This document shows positions 9,283 through 21,570 of a stretch of DNA of 64,000 bases, piece by piece. The stretch covers positions 124,001 to 188,000 of the forward strand of contig SADC01001329.1 in assembly GCA_004194705.1 (NCBI GenBank), read 5' to 3'. How positions within the stretch are numbered: the stretch's first letter is position 1; each line of letters opens with the position of its first letter. The notes below the pieces were generated by a model that was given only the letters and a program-made list of their open reading frames with translations, was not told where the DNA came from and did no database searches. Both the position numbers and the translations under genes were made by a program. This stretch comes from Ditylenchus dipsaci (taxonomy: Eukaryota > Nematoda > Chromadorea > Rhabditida > Anguinidae).

Positions 9283-11312
9283 AGCCAAAATGATTCGGCG
9301 CCAATGTGATCCGGCGCCAATGTGACGCTGCGCCAATATGACGCTGCACCAAATTCAATTAGGCGCCAAATAGTTGGCGTCATTTTGTTGTTTGTACAAA
9401 TGATTTGGCGCCATTTTCTATTGACGCCAATTAACTCTGAGCCACTTTGCTATTATACCAATTGATTAGGCTACAATTGTTCCATTTTGCGAGGCTGCGC
9501 CAATAGTGAGTTAGACCAAAATGATATCCTGACATTCTCAGGATTCAATCACCCGAAATAAAAAATAATTTTTTTTCAAATGTCAGAATAAATTTTTTTT
9601 CTAACCCAAAATTTCAAGTCGAAACCGGTTTGTTAGAACCGAAATTTCGATTTTGCCCACCGGAATTCCGAAATCCGAGGTAGGTGCCTCCTGGTCAGGT
9701 GGATATCAATACATATGACCTGGAATTTTTTTTTAGTCTAAACCAGCCAAACAAGTGGTCGTCCACTTGGATCAAAAATTTTTTTTACGTTTTTGGTGGT
9801 TTAATGGTGGTTTTATTTTGATGGTTTAACAGTGGTAAAATGCCGTTTTCTCGAGTATTTTTTGAGTATTGCGCAATAATTGATTTTAAGGAAATCCGGT
9901 CAATTGTTCTTTATTCAAAAATTGTAACGAACACAAGATAGACCACACAAAATAACAATGCTCCGGTTTCATTATTCCTCCTGATTATCTCGTTCTTCGA
10001 TCAAATTGTTTCCTGCCTCTTGATTCTGCAATAGCTGTGCGAGCCTCTTCGACTCGAATCCTCTTTATTTGACGGTCTACGTGTCCTTTTTGTCTTCCCA
10101 CTTGAACTTCCCAGCCTGCTCTTGTTATTTTAACGACGGCAGCGTAGAGATCATCATCAGAAAAAGGATCCTCTTGTTCCGCATGAGCAGCTTGCAAGGC
10201 AGCAGTAAAGTGTAGAAGTTTCGATTCATCATCAGTGGAGTTCTTCGTCTCTGGGTAGGCGTCCTTAGCATTTTATTTTTTTTCATTATGCTTCGTGTAA
10301 GAGTCAGGAATTGTCAAGTGTTCGGTCCGTCGGTCCTGGAGGATACTTGTTGGCAGCCTAGATAATATTTCATTTTTAACTAATCCACTAAATAAATTCT
10401 CATACCCTGCGAACGGTGTATAGATGACGAGTAAGTGCCTCCCATGGAACGTGTGCTTGAGCCGCCTCTGATGTTCCTTTTCGCGTATGACCATATTGAT
10501 GATATCTCTGATGCCGACCTTAATTATCGCATGAAATTTCACCAGAAGAACTTTCAACTTACCTTGGTATTTCTTGCGAGTTCGATGGCACGATGTTCGA
10601 GACTCCGCTTTTCCATGTCAATCGGATTGCCGGGATGATCATGACCACAAGGTTCTCTTTGATGTAGACAATGCTTTCATCAAAATTCTTTCGGGCATCC
10701 TTCCCTCCATTCTTGGCACTGATAACTCCTGCTTGTTATCCTGAGATCCGAGATGGTATCGAAAGGCGAAAGGAAATCCTTAATTTCTCATCTAAGCATA
10801 AAAAAACCATAAGAACAGACTGGGCTCACCTTCATGGCAGAGAATCATTGCGCCGTGACTTGACTCAAAGAACTGAGGCTCGGCATCTGGAAAGGCCAAC
10901 CATTGCTGAATTTCATATTCCTCAGCTTCTTCTTCATCACTTTCATTGTTTCGGAATTCTGCATCTCTTCTGTTCGCTAGCGGAATTGGCGCTGTGATTT
11001 GTGTTTGCTCTGGGAATATTTCATCACCACTGTCTTCGAAAGAGTACGACTCGAACATATCCATGGCTTTTGTTTCTAAAAATGATGAATATTGACTGTT
11101 AAGACACTTGAGAAAAACAGCTTTTGGTTGAAACACCAATTGGCTCAGCCTCACAATTCAAAGAATTGATATCAATGCATTTTGTTGCCAGTCAAAATGG
11201 CGACAAATCATTTGTCGCCAATAACAAAATGGCGCCTGGTACAAACAACAAAATGACGCCAACTTATTGGCGCCAAACGCCATTGGCGCAGCATCATTTT
11301 GGCGCCGGCTTG
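9283..11312. mobile_element. GGCGCC-array element carrying a FLYWCH gene (MULE-like)
   Basis: Both ends are clusters of GGCGCC/GACGCC/GCGCC words spaced by 'aaaatgat', 'aatgtga' and similar (9283-9520 and 11190-11312). Matching stretches stand in inverse orientation, such as 'aaatagttggcgtcattttgttgtttgtac' on the left against 'gtac...aacaaaatgacgccaacttattggcgcc' on the right. Between them is a - strand gene with a FLYWCH finger, the usual N-terminal module of MULE transposases. No DDE core is seen. The exact ends and target duplication are unresolved. Confidence 0.6.
9985..11110 (-). CDS. FLYWCH zinc-finger gene (MULE-derived), degenerate
   Basis: The gene is read from 11110 downwards. Exon about 11088-10831 encodes an acidic start, MDMFESYSFEDSGDEIFPEQ, then a Glu-rich stretch and SSHGAMILCHE, the 'x.GxxIL' lead-in of FLYWCH modules. 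Exon about 10790-10571 contains SYQCQEWREGCP and HDHPGNPIDMEKRSLEHRAI, giving the Y-x-C, C and H-x-H of a FLYWCH finger and the helix that follows it in MULE proteins. Two frames are needed. The last exon (to stop at 9985) encodes DLYAAVVKITRAGWEVQVGR and a basic end. TTTATT at 9910-9915 is an AATAAA on this strand. The middle part (10557-10279) is unrecognised. DNA-binding is inferred from the finger only. Confidence 0.6.
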
Positions 11313-12201
11313 ACTTTACTTGACCCCCCCACGGCTGACCCACTTTGATGACAATTTTGAAAAACCGATTGCATATTCGTGTTTCTCGACCCGATTTAGG
11401 CGCGAATTTACCAGTCGTTTCCGGTAAAGTGAAAAAATTTTTTTTGTCAAATCACAGGGGGGGTATCATGGATTTTAATCAAAATTTGAAAAATTTGAAT
11501 TCGCGCCTTTTGAATTTTGAAGGGATTAAGGGCTGTATAGGGAGGGGAAGGGAATAAAAGGGGGCACTAATCACACAAGGGCCACTAACAAGAAGATGTT
11601 GAACATAGTTTTGAATACTGGGGCCTACCGCATAAATAAACTCTAGTATGCATGCTTTTCATGCATCCAGAGTCACTTCGAGTGATTTGTGTCTAAGGTA
11701 TGTGGGTGTGCGCATCTCAACTCCAAGCCCCCAAGCCCCCTGCGCCCCCGAAGGGGGCGCAGGGTGCTTGAGAGTTAGAGATGCACGCACTCCCTTACCT
11801 TAGACATAATTCGAGCAAGACTCTTGATCATAAAATGCATATGGAGACTCTTTTTGCCACGGCTCAGTTAAAAAACACGGTAAGACAGCCAGAATATACC
11901 AATATATGTTTTTTCTAACGTTCTGCCATAAAAGTGGCCCCTTTTATTCCCTTCCCTCCCTATACAGCCCTTAATCCCTTCAAAATTCAAAAGGCGCGAA
12001 TTCAAATTTTTCAAATTTTGACTAAAATCCATGATACCCCCCTGTGGTTTGACAAAAAAATTTTTTTCACTTTACCGGAAACGACTGGTAAATTCGCGCC
12101 TAAATCGGGTCGAGAAACACGAATATGCATCGCTTTTTCAAAATTGTCATCAAAAGTGGGTCAGCCGTGGGGGGGGTCAAGTAAAGTGTTACCTTGGCGC
12201 C
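11301..12201. mobile_element. Poly-C palindromic element, intact copy
   Basis: The left arm (GGCGCCGGCTTGACTTTACT, then GACCCCCCCACGG) and the right arm (inverse, 12040-12201) match for over 180 bases. The centre (11590-11810) is the family's conserved core: ATAAATAAACTCTAGTATGC, 'gtctaaggtatgtgggtgtg', a GC stem, and the inverse 'ccttagacataattc'. The arms differ completely from those of the outer copy, although the core is shared. Confidence 0.75.
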
Positions 12202-12918
12202 AACGACATTTTGGCGCCCCAAGCCCCCAAGCAGCCCCCAAGCACCCTGCGCCCCCTTCGGGGCGCAGGGGGCTTGGGGCTTGGAATTGAGATGCGCATA
12301 CCCACATACCTTAGACACAAATCACTCGAAAGTGACTCTGGCTGCATGAAAAAAGCATGCATACCAGAGTTTCTTTATGCAGTAGGCCCCAGCTAACAAA
12401 ACTATGTTCAAATCCATCTTTTTAGGACTCTAGGTACCATTTTCAGGTGGTTTACCTTGGTCCCACAAGGCAAAAAGTCGAATTTTGGTCAAAATTTTTT
12501 TCTTCCAAAAATCAACTTTTTAGGTCAGAAAATGCCTGAAACATTTTTTTATCGTTTTCAGCGCATATGATTACTTAGGAATGGTTAAAACCTGATTTTG
12601 AAAAAAAATTTGTTAGGGGGGGGGTATTCGCTACTAGCGCCAAATTTTTAAGTTTGCTAGTTTTTTTAAGTCTGTATAATTCGAAGTAGTAGTAGTAGAA
12701 AAGTCAAATATTATTTTTTTGAGATAGACTGAATGTTGCTAGATTGGGTTTTTTTATCGTAAAAACATATACATTGGAGATCTTTCTTCATTGTGTTGTG
12801 AGATCATTGTTCATAATAATACAAATAAAGCAAAAGGTCAATAGTGAGATTACTGCTGCTTTTCTAGCCGAATCTTAATTTTTAAATTTGCTTTTTTTTC
12901 AAAATTGGAAAAAATTTA

Positions 12919-13261
12919 CCGAAACATTGGAAGGTCTGATACAGTATTAATCTGGAATATTTTGGCGTCCGCACCATGATTGCTGTGGAAGTTTCTTTCA
13001 ATTCTCATCAGTTTTTGAGGTCCACCACTGGTATGGGGGTTGTGCCTAGTGGCATCTGCTAGCAGAGCCGTCTGCAACGGCATGTTTATTCTCCTTTTTG
13101 TGAATACAGGCGATCCAGCCATGGTTTGTTGTGGCTCTTGAAGTTCTTCTTTTTCTCTAATAGGCTCTTCTGCAGATGCAATTTCTCCTATTTGTTGCAG
13201 CTCCTCATTGTCACTTGGATCAATTATTATGAGTGTGGAGGTCTGGATAATAAAAGCTTCC
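12919..13261 (-). CDS. Unidentified exon, 113 codons open to a stop
   Basis: After an acceptor-like TGATGACAG the - strand reads QEAFIIQTSTLIIIDPSDNE, a Glu/Gln-rich stretch (QQIGEIASAEEPIREKEELQ), then MAGSPVFTKRRINMPL, and on to RNFHSNHGADAKIFQINT before a TAA. The uninterrupted frame and coding-like composition in a region where other frames are closed support a real or recent exon. I do not recognise a domain. It could be the last exon of a host gene or a captured fragment. Confidence 0.45.
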
Positions 13262-13472
13262 TGTCATCATTCTCTTCTAGACTATTCTGGACAAGGATGA
13301 TGTTTGAGGTTCTGCAAAACGGATATTAAATTTTTATAACGATAATGTTGCTCTTATAACGATAATTGCTGTCAATTTGGAAACTTTTTAAAATTTAAAT
13401 ATTCTAATATTTTTACAAAATTTTCATATGCTTTTATTGGCAACCAGACATTTTCTTTTACTTGCAGTATTT

Positions 13473-13655
13473 GTCGCGCGACATTTTCCCTAATAAAGGA
13501 AAATGTCGTCCAGAAATTGTAGTCCGACATTTTCATTTATTCCAGAAACTGTCATGCGACATTTTTCTTTATTCAGGAAAATGTCGCACGACAGTTTCCT
13601 TAATAAAGCAAATTGTCGCACGACACATTCCCTAATAAAGGAAAATTCCGCACGA
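13473..13655. repeat. ~32-bp tandem array, TGTCGCACGACA...TAATAAAG
   Basis: Five or six imperfect copies of 'cgacattttccctaataaaggaaaatgtcg'-like units stand between 13473 and 13655. Each contains the small palindrome TGTCG(CACGA)CA, so units pair with themselves and with each other. It resembles the array ends of elements elsewhere in the window, but no inverted partner was found. Confidence 0.7.
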
Positions 13656-13734
13656 TCGCTTGACTCTTTGTCAACATTTAGACTAACAAGTCAGTCTAAT
13701 TTTGACGTTACTATGGTATATACCTCTCCCCTCC

Positions 13735-14190
13735 TAAAAAATCTACTTTGATATACCCCTTCTCCCCTCCCCCAAATCAAGATTTTTAGGAGTGGTCAAA
13801 AGTCATTTTTAAGTAATAATTTTGCTATAAAAGGACCAGAGAAGTAATTTTAAAAGGGATCAAGGGCTGTATTGGGAGATGAAAGGAATAACACAGGGCC
13901 ATTTTTTTTAGCTGCTTTACCATGTTTTTCGACTCGGGCCGTGGCAAAAATAGGCTCTATATGCATTTTATGATCAAGAGTACTTCTCGGAATCAAAAGG
14001 TAGGTGAGTATGCGAATCTCTAACTGTCAAGCCCCTGCGCCCCTTCGGTGAGGGGGTGGGGCTTGGAGTTGAGATGCGCACACCTACATATCTCGAAAAC
14101 GACTCTGGATGCATGAAAAACATGCATACCAGAGTTATTTATGCAGTAGCCCCAGTATTTAAAATTATGTTCAACATCTTTGTTTTTTTT
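13735..14190. mobile_element. Poly-C palindromic element, right-truncated copy
   Basis: It begins CTTTGATATACCCC and runs through 'gggatcaagggctgtattggga', the core ('ggtaggtgagtatgcgaatc', GC stem 14030-14060, 'gagatgcgcacacctac') and 'gcatgcataccagagtt' to about 14190. The matching right arm is missing. It aligns in order with the complete copy at 27849-28717. Confidence 0.65.
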
Positions 14191-17035
14191 TCGCTGAAAA
14201 GCATTTCCCCGCTTTTCCGGCCGAAGGATTCGAGCCAGAGGCTCAGCCATCCAAAAATTGAGCCCAGCACTCTGATAATAAAAGCTCATAATCCGGCGGA
14301 ACATTTCTAATTGGTGCCGTTAAAAATTGGACCAATTTTTAAAATAGGCCTCAACCCTATAACAATTTCCCACGGGGGATTAGTTTTAAATTCCAGAATT
14401 TTTTGAGATTCTGAATAAAATATGGCCTTGACTCTGAAATCATAGTCAAAAAAATGAAGGGGTGGGGGATTATTCGAGGGTGGAGGATTAATAGAGATTA
14501 AATGGTAGGCCACTATTTTGACTGCTGTAGAAAGGCGTTTTAACCGATTTTACTTATTGGAAAAAAATGACACCAAGGAATGTTTTCAATATTTTTTCTC
14601 CGAAAAATATCCAGATTGTGTACAAACCATCCTGAAACAATCTATTTGAATTAGCTCAATCTTTGGCGGGCCTCTACCTAGATTTCCCTATTAGTTCTTA
14701 CTGCACTTCTATCCAAAACTCGGGTAAAGAACACACTGGGCCCAGACCATACTATTTTTTTGAAACTTTTAAAACTTTTTCATTTTTAGAAAACAATTTT
14801 TTTTCAAATATGGAAAATGGAATTTGAAAAATAGGTTTGGATGACTCATGCAATCAGGAAGGTGTGTCCTTGTCTTTTGCCGCCCTTCCTCTGAAGCCAA
14901 TCGAAGTTTGGCTAATTTATCTTTTTGAATAAAAGAACCTACCATCTAAATAAAACTGCAAATAATTAACCGGAATAGCCATAGCTGACTGAGATATTAT
15001 AATCAGGGTGGATAGCCAGAGGAACAGTAGACTGGTCAAGTCAGCACATTTCCTCCTCTGTTTTCCGGCATTTGTAGAAATGTTGGTCAAATTCTGATCT
15101 CCTAATCTCATTTCAAGAAAAATAAATAAAAAATAGAAAGTAGTAATCTAGCCGATCACACAATACAACAATACCACCCAATTTACAGCTGAAAACATCA
15201 AAATAATTAGATGTCTAATTTTATTGCATTGAAACACCACAAATTAATTTTGTTGAACTATGCATAAGTATTCTGTATAACCTTTCAGAAAAGGCAAAAA
15301 AAAAAGTCAAGCACCGGTTAGGCGCACCAGCAATTAATTTAGGAATAATTAAAGTGGATAGGCAGAAAAGCAATTTGTAATTGGACGTCGGCATAAAGAG
15401 AATGTTAAATTATGTGATGTATAGACGTTTTTTTACGAAATTGAAATTTCTGATTTTTAAAGAGCCATTTTTGGTCCCTGAATGGACTTTATCTCACTTA
15501 CCAACAATTTTTTTGAATACATTGAAAGGCCATCTTACTTAAAAAAGAAAAAAAAGAATCTGCTTTGAAAAAGACTTTAAAATAAAGATAGGAAAAGTGT
15601 CGGCCCTAGGCCAAATAAACTTTTGTGGAGGACGTTAAATCGATGGTTGACCATACATGTATTTGAATTTCAAATCAATGGATAATACAATTACGGTTTT
15701 TTTCAAAACGTTTTAAATTTGGTCTGAAATGACTTTGAACTTTGAAAAAGCGTTTTGAAAAAAGTTCGTAGCCTTTTTTCCCCGCTTTTCCACTTTTTTT
15801 TTTCAATTCGCGGTTTTCTGCAGTTCGTAAGACATTTTTAAGTCTTGGCTGGGGTTGGGCAATGGGCATATGCCCGGGCATTTATTATGAAATGCCCGGC
15901 CGTATAATTTCGGGCATTTTCCTCCTATATATTTTTGAGATTTGGTAGTCCCCAAAAGGTTCAAAGAAAAGTTAGTGGAAATTTTTTGTAAATTTCCTAT
16001 ACCTTTTAATAAAAGTGCCATTTTAAGCTAAAAGTTTTATTCTGAGGCATACAAGTATACAAAATGTCCTCAGAAATTTGAATAAAAACTGGAATTTAAA
16101 ATATTTGTTGGTTTCCGAGATATGACCTGAAGTTAGTCAGTAATTTTTTGACATATTGACACTCCAAGATCAGATCTTATCTCGGAGGAAGAAGAAGAAG
16201 AAAATTTTGTATACTGAGGTGCCTCAGAATGAAAATTTTACGCTGAAAAAAGAGTATTTTTTTAGAAGTACGAAAAAGTTCACAAAAAGTATCACTATCT
16301 GTCTCAAAAAGAAGTCAAGGAAAAGGATTGCCAGATGCACTCTTAACTGTGAATGAACAGTTAACTGTGTATGTAATGTTTGGGGGGTGGTGTACACTGA
16401 AATAGCTTTTTGGGGGGAGGAGGGGGGGGTAGTTTACAATGGAATAGCGGCGAATTTTCGCCCTCCTTAAAAAGGAGCAAAAAATGCTCCGAACAGCTAA
16501 AATAAATAAAATTTAAAAAGTCGCGAATTCAAAAAAGTTAAAAAACGGGGACAAAAGTATCTAAACCGGAAAAAGCACACAATTTTGTTCTAATTAACAT
16601 AAAAATCTTGAACTAAAGCTGTATTTAAAAATGTCAAAATTTTGCTCACAGTTTATTACTAAACCTAGAAAACAGATTACAATATCACAGGGTTTAAAAT
16701 TTGGTTAAAACTTGGAGATTTGAGTAAATTCAAGGGTTTTTGTATCCAAACTTTCCCTCTAATTACTAGTTTGTGGTTTAAAGCTTTTTGGTTGTAAAGA
16801 TTTATTTATTTATAGAAACATGCGGTGACAATAAAAAACTGGTAGAAATAAATTGCCTACGACAAAATTTGATTTAAAAGCCAAAGAGCGCTGAAAAAAT
16901 TTTTCTTCGTGAAAAAATTGACAAATATAAATTAGAGGGTGACTCGAAAAAACACAATTTTTTTGAAAATTGAGGCAAATGCCCACGCATACCTGAGCAT
17001 GTCTGAAAATTATATTTTAAATTGTCGGAGGTCAT
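14191..17035. other. No gene recognised; AT-rich non-coding DNA
   Basis: Scattered short open frames show no motif. The - strand frame 14917-15111 includes a hydrophobic run (TSLLFLWLSTLIIISQSAMA) that could be a membrane segment, but there is no start or splice context. Bases 15843-15925 repeat 'gggcatatgcccgggca' in a small GC-rich dyad. Bases 16380-16450 are G-rich low-complexity sequence. I see no further structure. Confidence 0.4.
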
Positions 17036-17165
17036 CAGTGACTGAAAAAGCCAAGGCCGAAGCCGAAACCAAAGCAAAAACACAAGTCAAATTTAGCCCG
17101 CCAAAATTTGGCTTTGTGTTTTTGGCTTTGACTTTGGCCGGCACTTTTGGCTTTTCCAACCACTG
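17036..17165. mobile_element. Short hAT-like MITE, TSD AGGTCAT
   Basis: The ends are CAGTGACTGAAAAAGCC and the inverse of CAGTGGTTGGAAAAGCC. AGGTCAT flanks both sides (17029-17035, 17166-17172), seven identical bases where hAT makes eight. The 130-bp interior is almost wholly a palindrome built on 'ttggcttt/aaagcc' words. Confidence 0.75.
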
Positions 17166-17656
17166 AGGTCATTATTCCTTTTACAAAGAGCAGTAATAAA
17201 AAAGGGCAGGTAAAAGTTGCCATTATTTACAATAATAAAACTACAAAATCTCTTTAGAAATTAAAAATTTTCTGTGTTTTGTCAGACGACCTGTAAAAAT
17301 GACCAACTCAAGTAAAAAACCAAATTGAATAAGTACAATACATAAATAAATTGTGACAGAAATTAAAAATTAATTTATGGGACATAAAAGTTAGGAAATA
17401 ATTTTTAAACCACTTTCACCCTATTTTTACTAATTGAATCACGGTTGGTTTTATTTTTTAGCCCTCCAGAAATACAAAGAATGTCAGGTCGATCTCGAGA
17501 TTTTTGGTTGAAAACCCAGTTGAATTTTGGTCAAAAATGTTAAAAAAAAAAGAACATGTAGTATTTTCTCTAATGAATCAACCGAGGAGTTCTTTTTCTA
17601 CACTTCGAAAATCGGAAATATTTGAGGTCAATCCTGCGTTTTACGGATGCTCGACA
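17166..17656. other. No feature seen
   Basis: AT-rich sequence between two transposons. Homopolymer-rich, and no exon or repeat end is recognised. Confidence 0.4.
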
Positions 17657-18132
17657 TAGTGACCGCGCCGTCCTCCGGGCACGTCTCCGTCTCCGTCCAG
17701 ACAGCGAGAAAAGTGAGACGATCAGACGCCGCCGCCCGACAAATAAAGTGGACGGCCGGTCGGACGGTGGTAAAAATGTATATTTATACTGACTATAATG
17801 ACTATGCACGCGGACGGCAGAACAGTCGGTATTATGGAAGCCCTTTCAAACCCCTTAGTTATAACTCAAAATATGTCATTTTAACAATCCTTCTTTTCAT
17901 ATAAAAAACCAAAACTTTAACAATGAATGTGTAACCATTGATCACTAATCCAAAGTGCACTTACTTTGCAACAAATACAGGCCGGCGAAAAAAAACTATG
18001 GACGGCCGGGGCTGAATTTCAAAGGACGGAAAAATATTTTCAAAGGGCGCCGACCGGCCGGTTGGACAACCGGCAAAAAATGCTAACATGGCGGACTGGA
18101 TGCCGTCCAATTTTTGCTTATCGCGGTCACTA
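17657..18132. mobile_element. TIR element TAGTGACCGCG
   Basis: TAGTGACCGCG at 17657 returns inverted at 18122-18132. GC-rich subterminal words (GGACGG, GGCCGG, GACGGCCGG) stand in both arms. The flanks read CGGATGCTC on the left and CGGTGCTC on the right, a possible but imperfect and offset duplication. The length and ends suggest hAT; the superfamily is not settled. There is no coding content. Confidence 0.6.
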
Positions 18133-18226
18133 CGGTGCTCAACCAAGATCTAAAAAATGGAATCGGTAGAGTCTGCGGGAGTTTAAAGAATACAATAAAC
18201 ACCCTTCCAAAAATTTGACTCTGGGC

Positions 18227-19203
18227 AAGGGCTGTGCACTAGCCGGCCCTTCCCGATCTGACCTGGCGTGGGCCGGGCCGCTACCTCTCCGGGCCGAGCC
18301 TAAAATCTCTCGGCCTGCAGTCGCCCGGTGTATCTCATGTACCCTAAAATGTCCAACTTTCTTTAAAAAATTTATTTTTTCTGGAATATATACAAAGTTT
18401 TTTTTCGTACAGAAAATTTTATCGGAGGCATTTTAATTAGTTAGGAAGTGACCATTGTATATTAAAAATGTACTGTAAAGAGTACTTCTTATTATATCCA
18501 TGGCAATCATTTCTTATCATTTCTTATTCACATTCATGTACAGGTAAGACTACTTGAAAACCTGGGTAGTATTTCCTGAAGACGACCACCTTCATGCTAT
18601 ACACGTAGGTACCACTATACATAAGTAAATGGGTACTTTGATACTATCTCCTGGATAAATAAGTACTACCGCCTGAGTAATATATTATATATAGGTTATA
18701 AAGGTATAAAAGTAAAGGTACTACCTTTGTAGCGAAATATGAGTATCACCACCGATAAACAAATGATTTGAATACATGAGGACCACAGCCTGGACACGTA
18801 GGTACTACTACTTAGTGCCACCCAATGAAAAATCTATAATACATGCTTTCGATGTAAATATACAAACAATATTTAGTGAAAGCGAAATTGAACAACATTA
18901 AAAAAATCGGGAGGAGTAAACTGGGCCATTTCAAACTGGGCCCATTCAAACTGGGCCAAAACGGGCCCATTTTTAGGCCCAGTTTGAATGGGTTCAGTTT
19001 TGGCCCAGTTTGAATGGCCCAGTTTGAAATGGCCCAGTTTACTCCTCCCCAAAAAATTCGAGAAAATTTTCCTTGTGAACCAATGTTTGAAAATTTTCCG
19101 GGCTTTTCGGGCCGGGCTCTGGCCTGGCCGACACCATTCTTGCCGGGCTTTTATAGTTAAGCAGCGGCCGGGCCGACCGAAATCCGGCCCGCGCACAGCC
19201 CTG
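18227..19203. mobile_element. hAT element, TSD CTCTGGGC
   Basis: The right end is CAGGGCTGTGCGCGGGCCGG in inverse orientation. The left end reads AAGGGCTGTGCACTAGCCGG (first base changed). CTCTGGGC flanks it perfectly at 18219-18226 and 19204-19211. The GC-rich ends contain many GGCCGGGC words. There is no transposase. The AT-rich middle carries 'gtaggtaccact'-type words that recur at 59760-59900, and a separate palindrome at 18910. Confidence 0.9.
18910..19049. repeat. Palindrome built on AACTGGGCC
   Basis: GGAGGAGTAAACTGGGCC at the left is mirrored by GGCCCAGTTTACTCCTCC at the right. In between, 'aactgggcc' occurs at least four times per arm, so the 140-bp hairpin can pair in several registers. 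It lies within the hAT at 18227 and may be a further small insertion. Confidence 0.8.
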
Positions 19204-20646
19204 CTCTGGGCTAAGATATAGGTCCTCTAAGTCAACCGGGTAGGTTGGACAAAGCTTTTTTTGGCGCAAAAAGTCTTTTTTGCTTGAAAAATCAGCTGGT
19301 GCGAAAATACTTTTTTGCTCCAAATCGACTTTTTTAGTGAAAATTGGTGCATTTGCACCAAAAAAAAAGTCGATTTTTGCAAAAAAAAAAACAAAGCCGC
19401 GAACAAAGAAACCAGATTCTTTAGAGCTAAAACATTTAGGACAAAAAGCAAATTGGTAGAACTAGGCTAAAGTGCTGCGTCACCAGTGATATTATTCACT
19501 TGATCTTGCTCCTTCTGAGTATAAACTCCTACTGACTATAAGATACCATTAGAAGAACCTGGAAAAAAAAATCAAAAACACATGTTTCACGGGTGGTCGC
19601 GAGATTTCTGAACAACCTGGTAGAAACTTGCAGAACTTAACCACCTAAAAAAAGTTTGAGCATGTAGGTTTCTGCCTGGCCGATTTCCAAATTTTTCGGG
19701 CACTTCCCTACGGAAATCTTCAATTTCACCTCGTTTATAACGGACATCATAATAATTACGAGTCTAAAAATTTTTTCACATTTGTTGTAGAGAATCCTAA
19801 GTAAAGCTGGAAATTTTGGAAGGTTAGCGTTCAAAAATTCGTAAATCGACCGAGCAAAGGCCTATCTAATCAAATTAATTAAGGCGGTCAATTTTTTTTT
19901 GACACAGCCTGTGTAGCGCTTTTGGTATAGAGAATCATATTTTTTGAGAGATCGTCCGTGCCCAATAGGATAGAGAAATTTTGAAAATAATATATTAAAT
20001 ACAAACATACTTATAAATGTTGCATTAAATATGAAAAAAACCCAGCAACAGAAAACCGAAATTCTACGCTAAAAAACAAGCAGTAATATTAGCACCTGTT
20101 TACCATGCTTCAACCACTGCTACTACTGCAAACACCATTCAGCAGTGGAAAATGAGAGTGTTGACTAGGTGCACATGGCACTCTCCCTCTGTGTTTTATC
20201 TAATAAAATTAGTCCACGATAATATTTGGAGGTAGTTCCGCCTGCCCTAGCACCAGCATTTTGGCTCAATAGTCCTATTTGGGGTGTGGACCACTGGGGT
20301 GTGCAATCACCTGGACAGAGTATAGCTATAGAGTGAGTTGACGTAGATGGAATTTTATGACCTTTTAGCTTAATGTGTCATTTTTATGTGCTCAGAAATA
20401 GTAGACTTGAACTATGAATAGATCGGGAATAAGTAATAGGCGTTTTTTACAGACTTCTTTACTTAATTCTTTCGGCATCTTTTTACAAAGGGTCGTTTTG
20501 TCAAGCAATTATTGCAAGTTTGAAGCATGAAATCGAAAAATAATGCCTTCTGCCGGTAAGATTGTAAAAACTTTTATTCTCGGTGGTTTTGTAATCACAT
20601 TTTAAATTTTGTTTTAAGGGAGGGAGCTACTTAGGTTTGGAGAAGT
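19204..20646. other. No gene recognised
   Basis: Bases 19245-19460 hold a T-rich stretch with 'aaaaagtcgatttg' and 'aaagctttttttggcgcaaa' words that are related, in inverse orientation, to 30780-30890. The rest to 20646 shows nothing I can support. Confidence 0.4.
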
Positions 20647-20647
20647 A

Positions 20648-20727
20648 GCCTCGCTGGCGCAGTGCGTAAGCGTTTGCGATTTTCGGCCCAAAATGGTGTC
20701 GCACGTTCGATCCCACGTAGTGGCACA
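20648..20727 (+). repeat. tRNA-derived (SINE-like) sequence
   Basis: GCCTCGCTGGCGCAGTGCGT contains a polymerase III A-box-like TGGCGCAGTGCG, and about 45 bases later ACGTTCGATCCC is B-box-like. The same 75 bases occur on the - strand at 48050-48123 with 'cgtttg.gatttt.ggccc' between the boxes. The 5' and 3' ends do not form a tRNA acceptor stem, so this is a tRNA-derived repeat and not a tRNA gene. Confidence 0.65.
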
Positions 20728-21570
20728 ATATTTATTTTGGGGGTCCAGTAAAAACGGGACTTAAAAACGTGGATAGCAAAAACGGGGATGACAAAAACTG
20801 GGATGACCAAAACGAGGGTGACCAAAATGGGGATGACCAAAACGTGGATGCAGAAAAACAGTTTACGAAAAACCATTAACAATCTTTCAAAGGAGTACCG
20901 TAAAAACGCCTACGCAAAAACGCCTACAGTAAAAAGGCCTACGCAAAAAGGCCTACGCAAAAAGGCCTACACAAAAAGGCCTACAGTAAAAAAGCCTACA
21001 ACTGTTTCTAAACCTAATTTGATCTACAAATGCCCTGAAACGCATTAGAATTGGATGTCTGTATGACAAAAAGGCCTGAAAAGGCCTTAGCCATGTTTCG
21101 ATTTTAAAAAATTATAACTTTCTGTATATATTCTATTTAAGTTCACGCTTCTATTGAAATTTCCATATTCTTTTCAGCGTTGGCACTCATTTGGGCAAAA
21201 CCCATTTGGGCACCTCATTTGGGCACCAATTTCAAAATGTCTAATTTCCTAACTCGAAACTGCGGTTTTTACAATTTTATTAGTGTATTCGTCCCCGGAC
21301 ACGTCAACTCGGGCGGCGGTCGCTCCTGTGGTAAATGAGAGGATTTTTTTCATTCAAAAGAAATTTTATTCCGATCTGGTTGGAACGTCACAGTATTTCA
21401 ATGGAGGCGGTAAATTCCTCACGGTGAATTCACCGTCCAGTAATTTCCCTGTGGTAAATTAGCCTTTCCAAAATTGTGAGGTTACATGTTTAAATCCTAG
21501 TGACAGCAGACATTATTTTTCTCAAATAACAGTAATACATTAGTATTTAAAACTATGTTAGACGTGCTGT

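Larger units (their letters stand above)
9165..12647. mobile_element. Poly-C palindromic element, split by later insertions
   Basis: The left arm 9168-9267 (TAGTAGCGAATACCCCCC ... ATGCGCTGAAAACGATAAA) returns inverted at 12550-12647. The right half keeps the family's core (12255-12400: a GC-rich stem, 'ccttagacacaaatcactcg' and 'gcatgcataccagagttt'). The GGCGCC-array element with a FLYWCH gene and a second poly-C element lie between the arms. Their insertion explains the 3.5 kb length against about 0.7-0.9 kb for intact relatives. Confidence 0.65.

Noticed and set aside
13473..13655. CRISPR-like regular repeats
   Set aside because: The units are contiguous and imperfect with no unique spacers, the genome is metazoan, and no cas genes are present. 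It is a tandem repeat.
20648..20727. Functional tRNA gene
   Set aside because: The A and B boxes are recognisable, but no acceptor stem or cloverleaf can be drawn.
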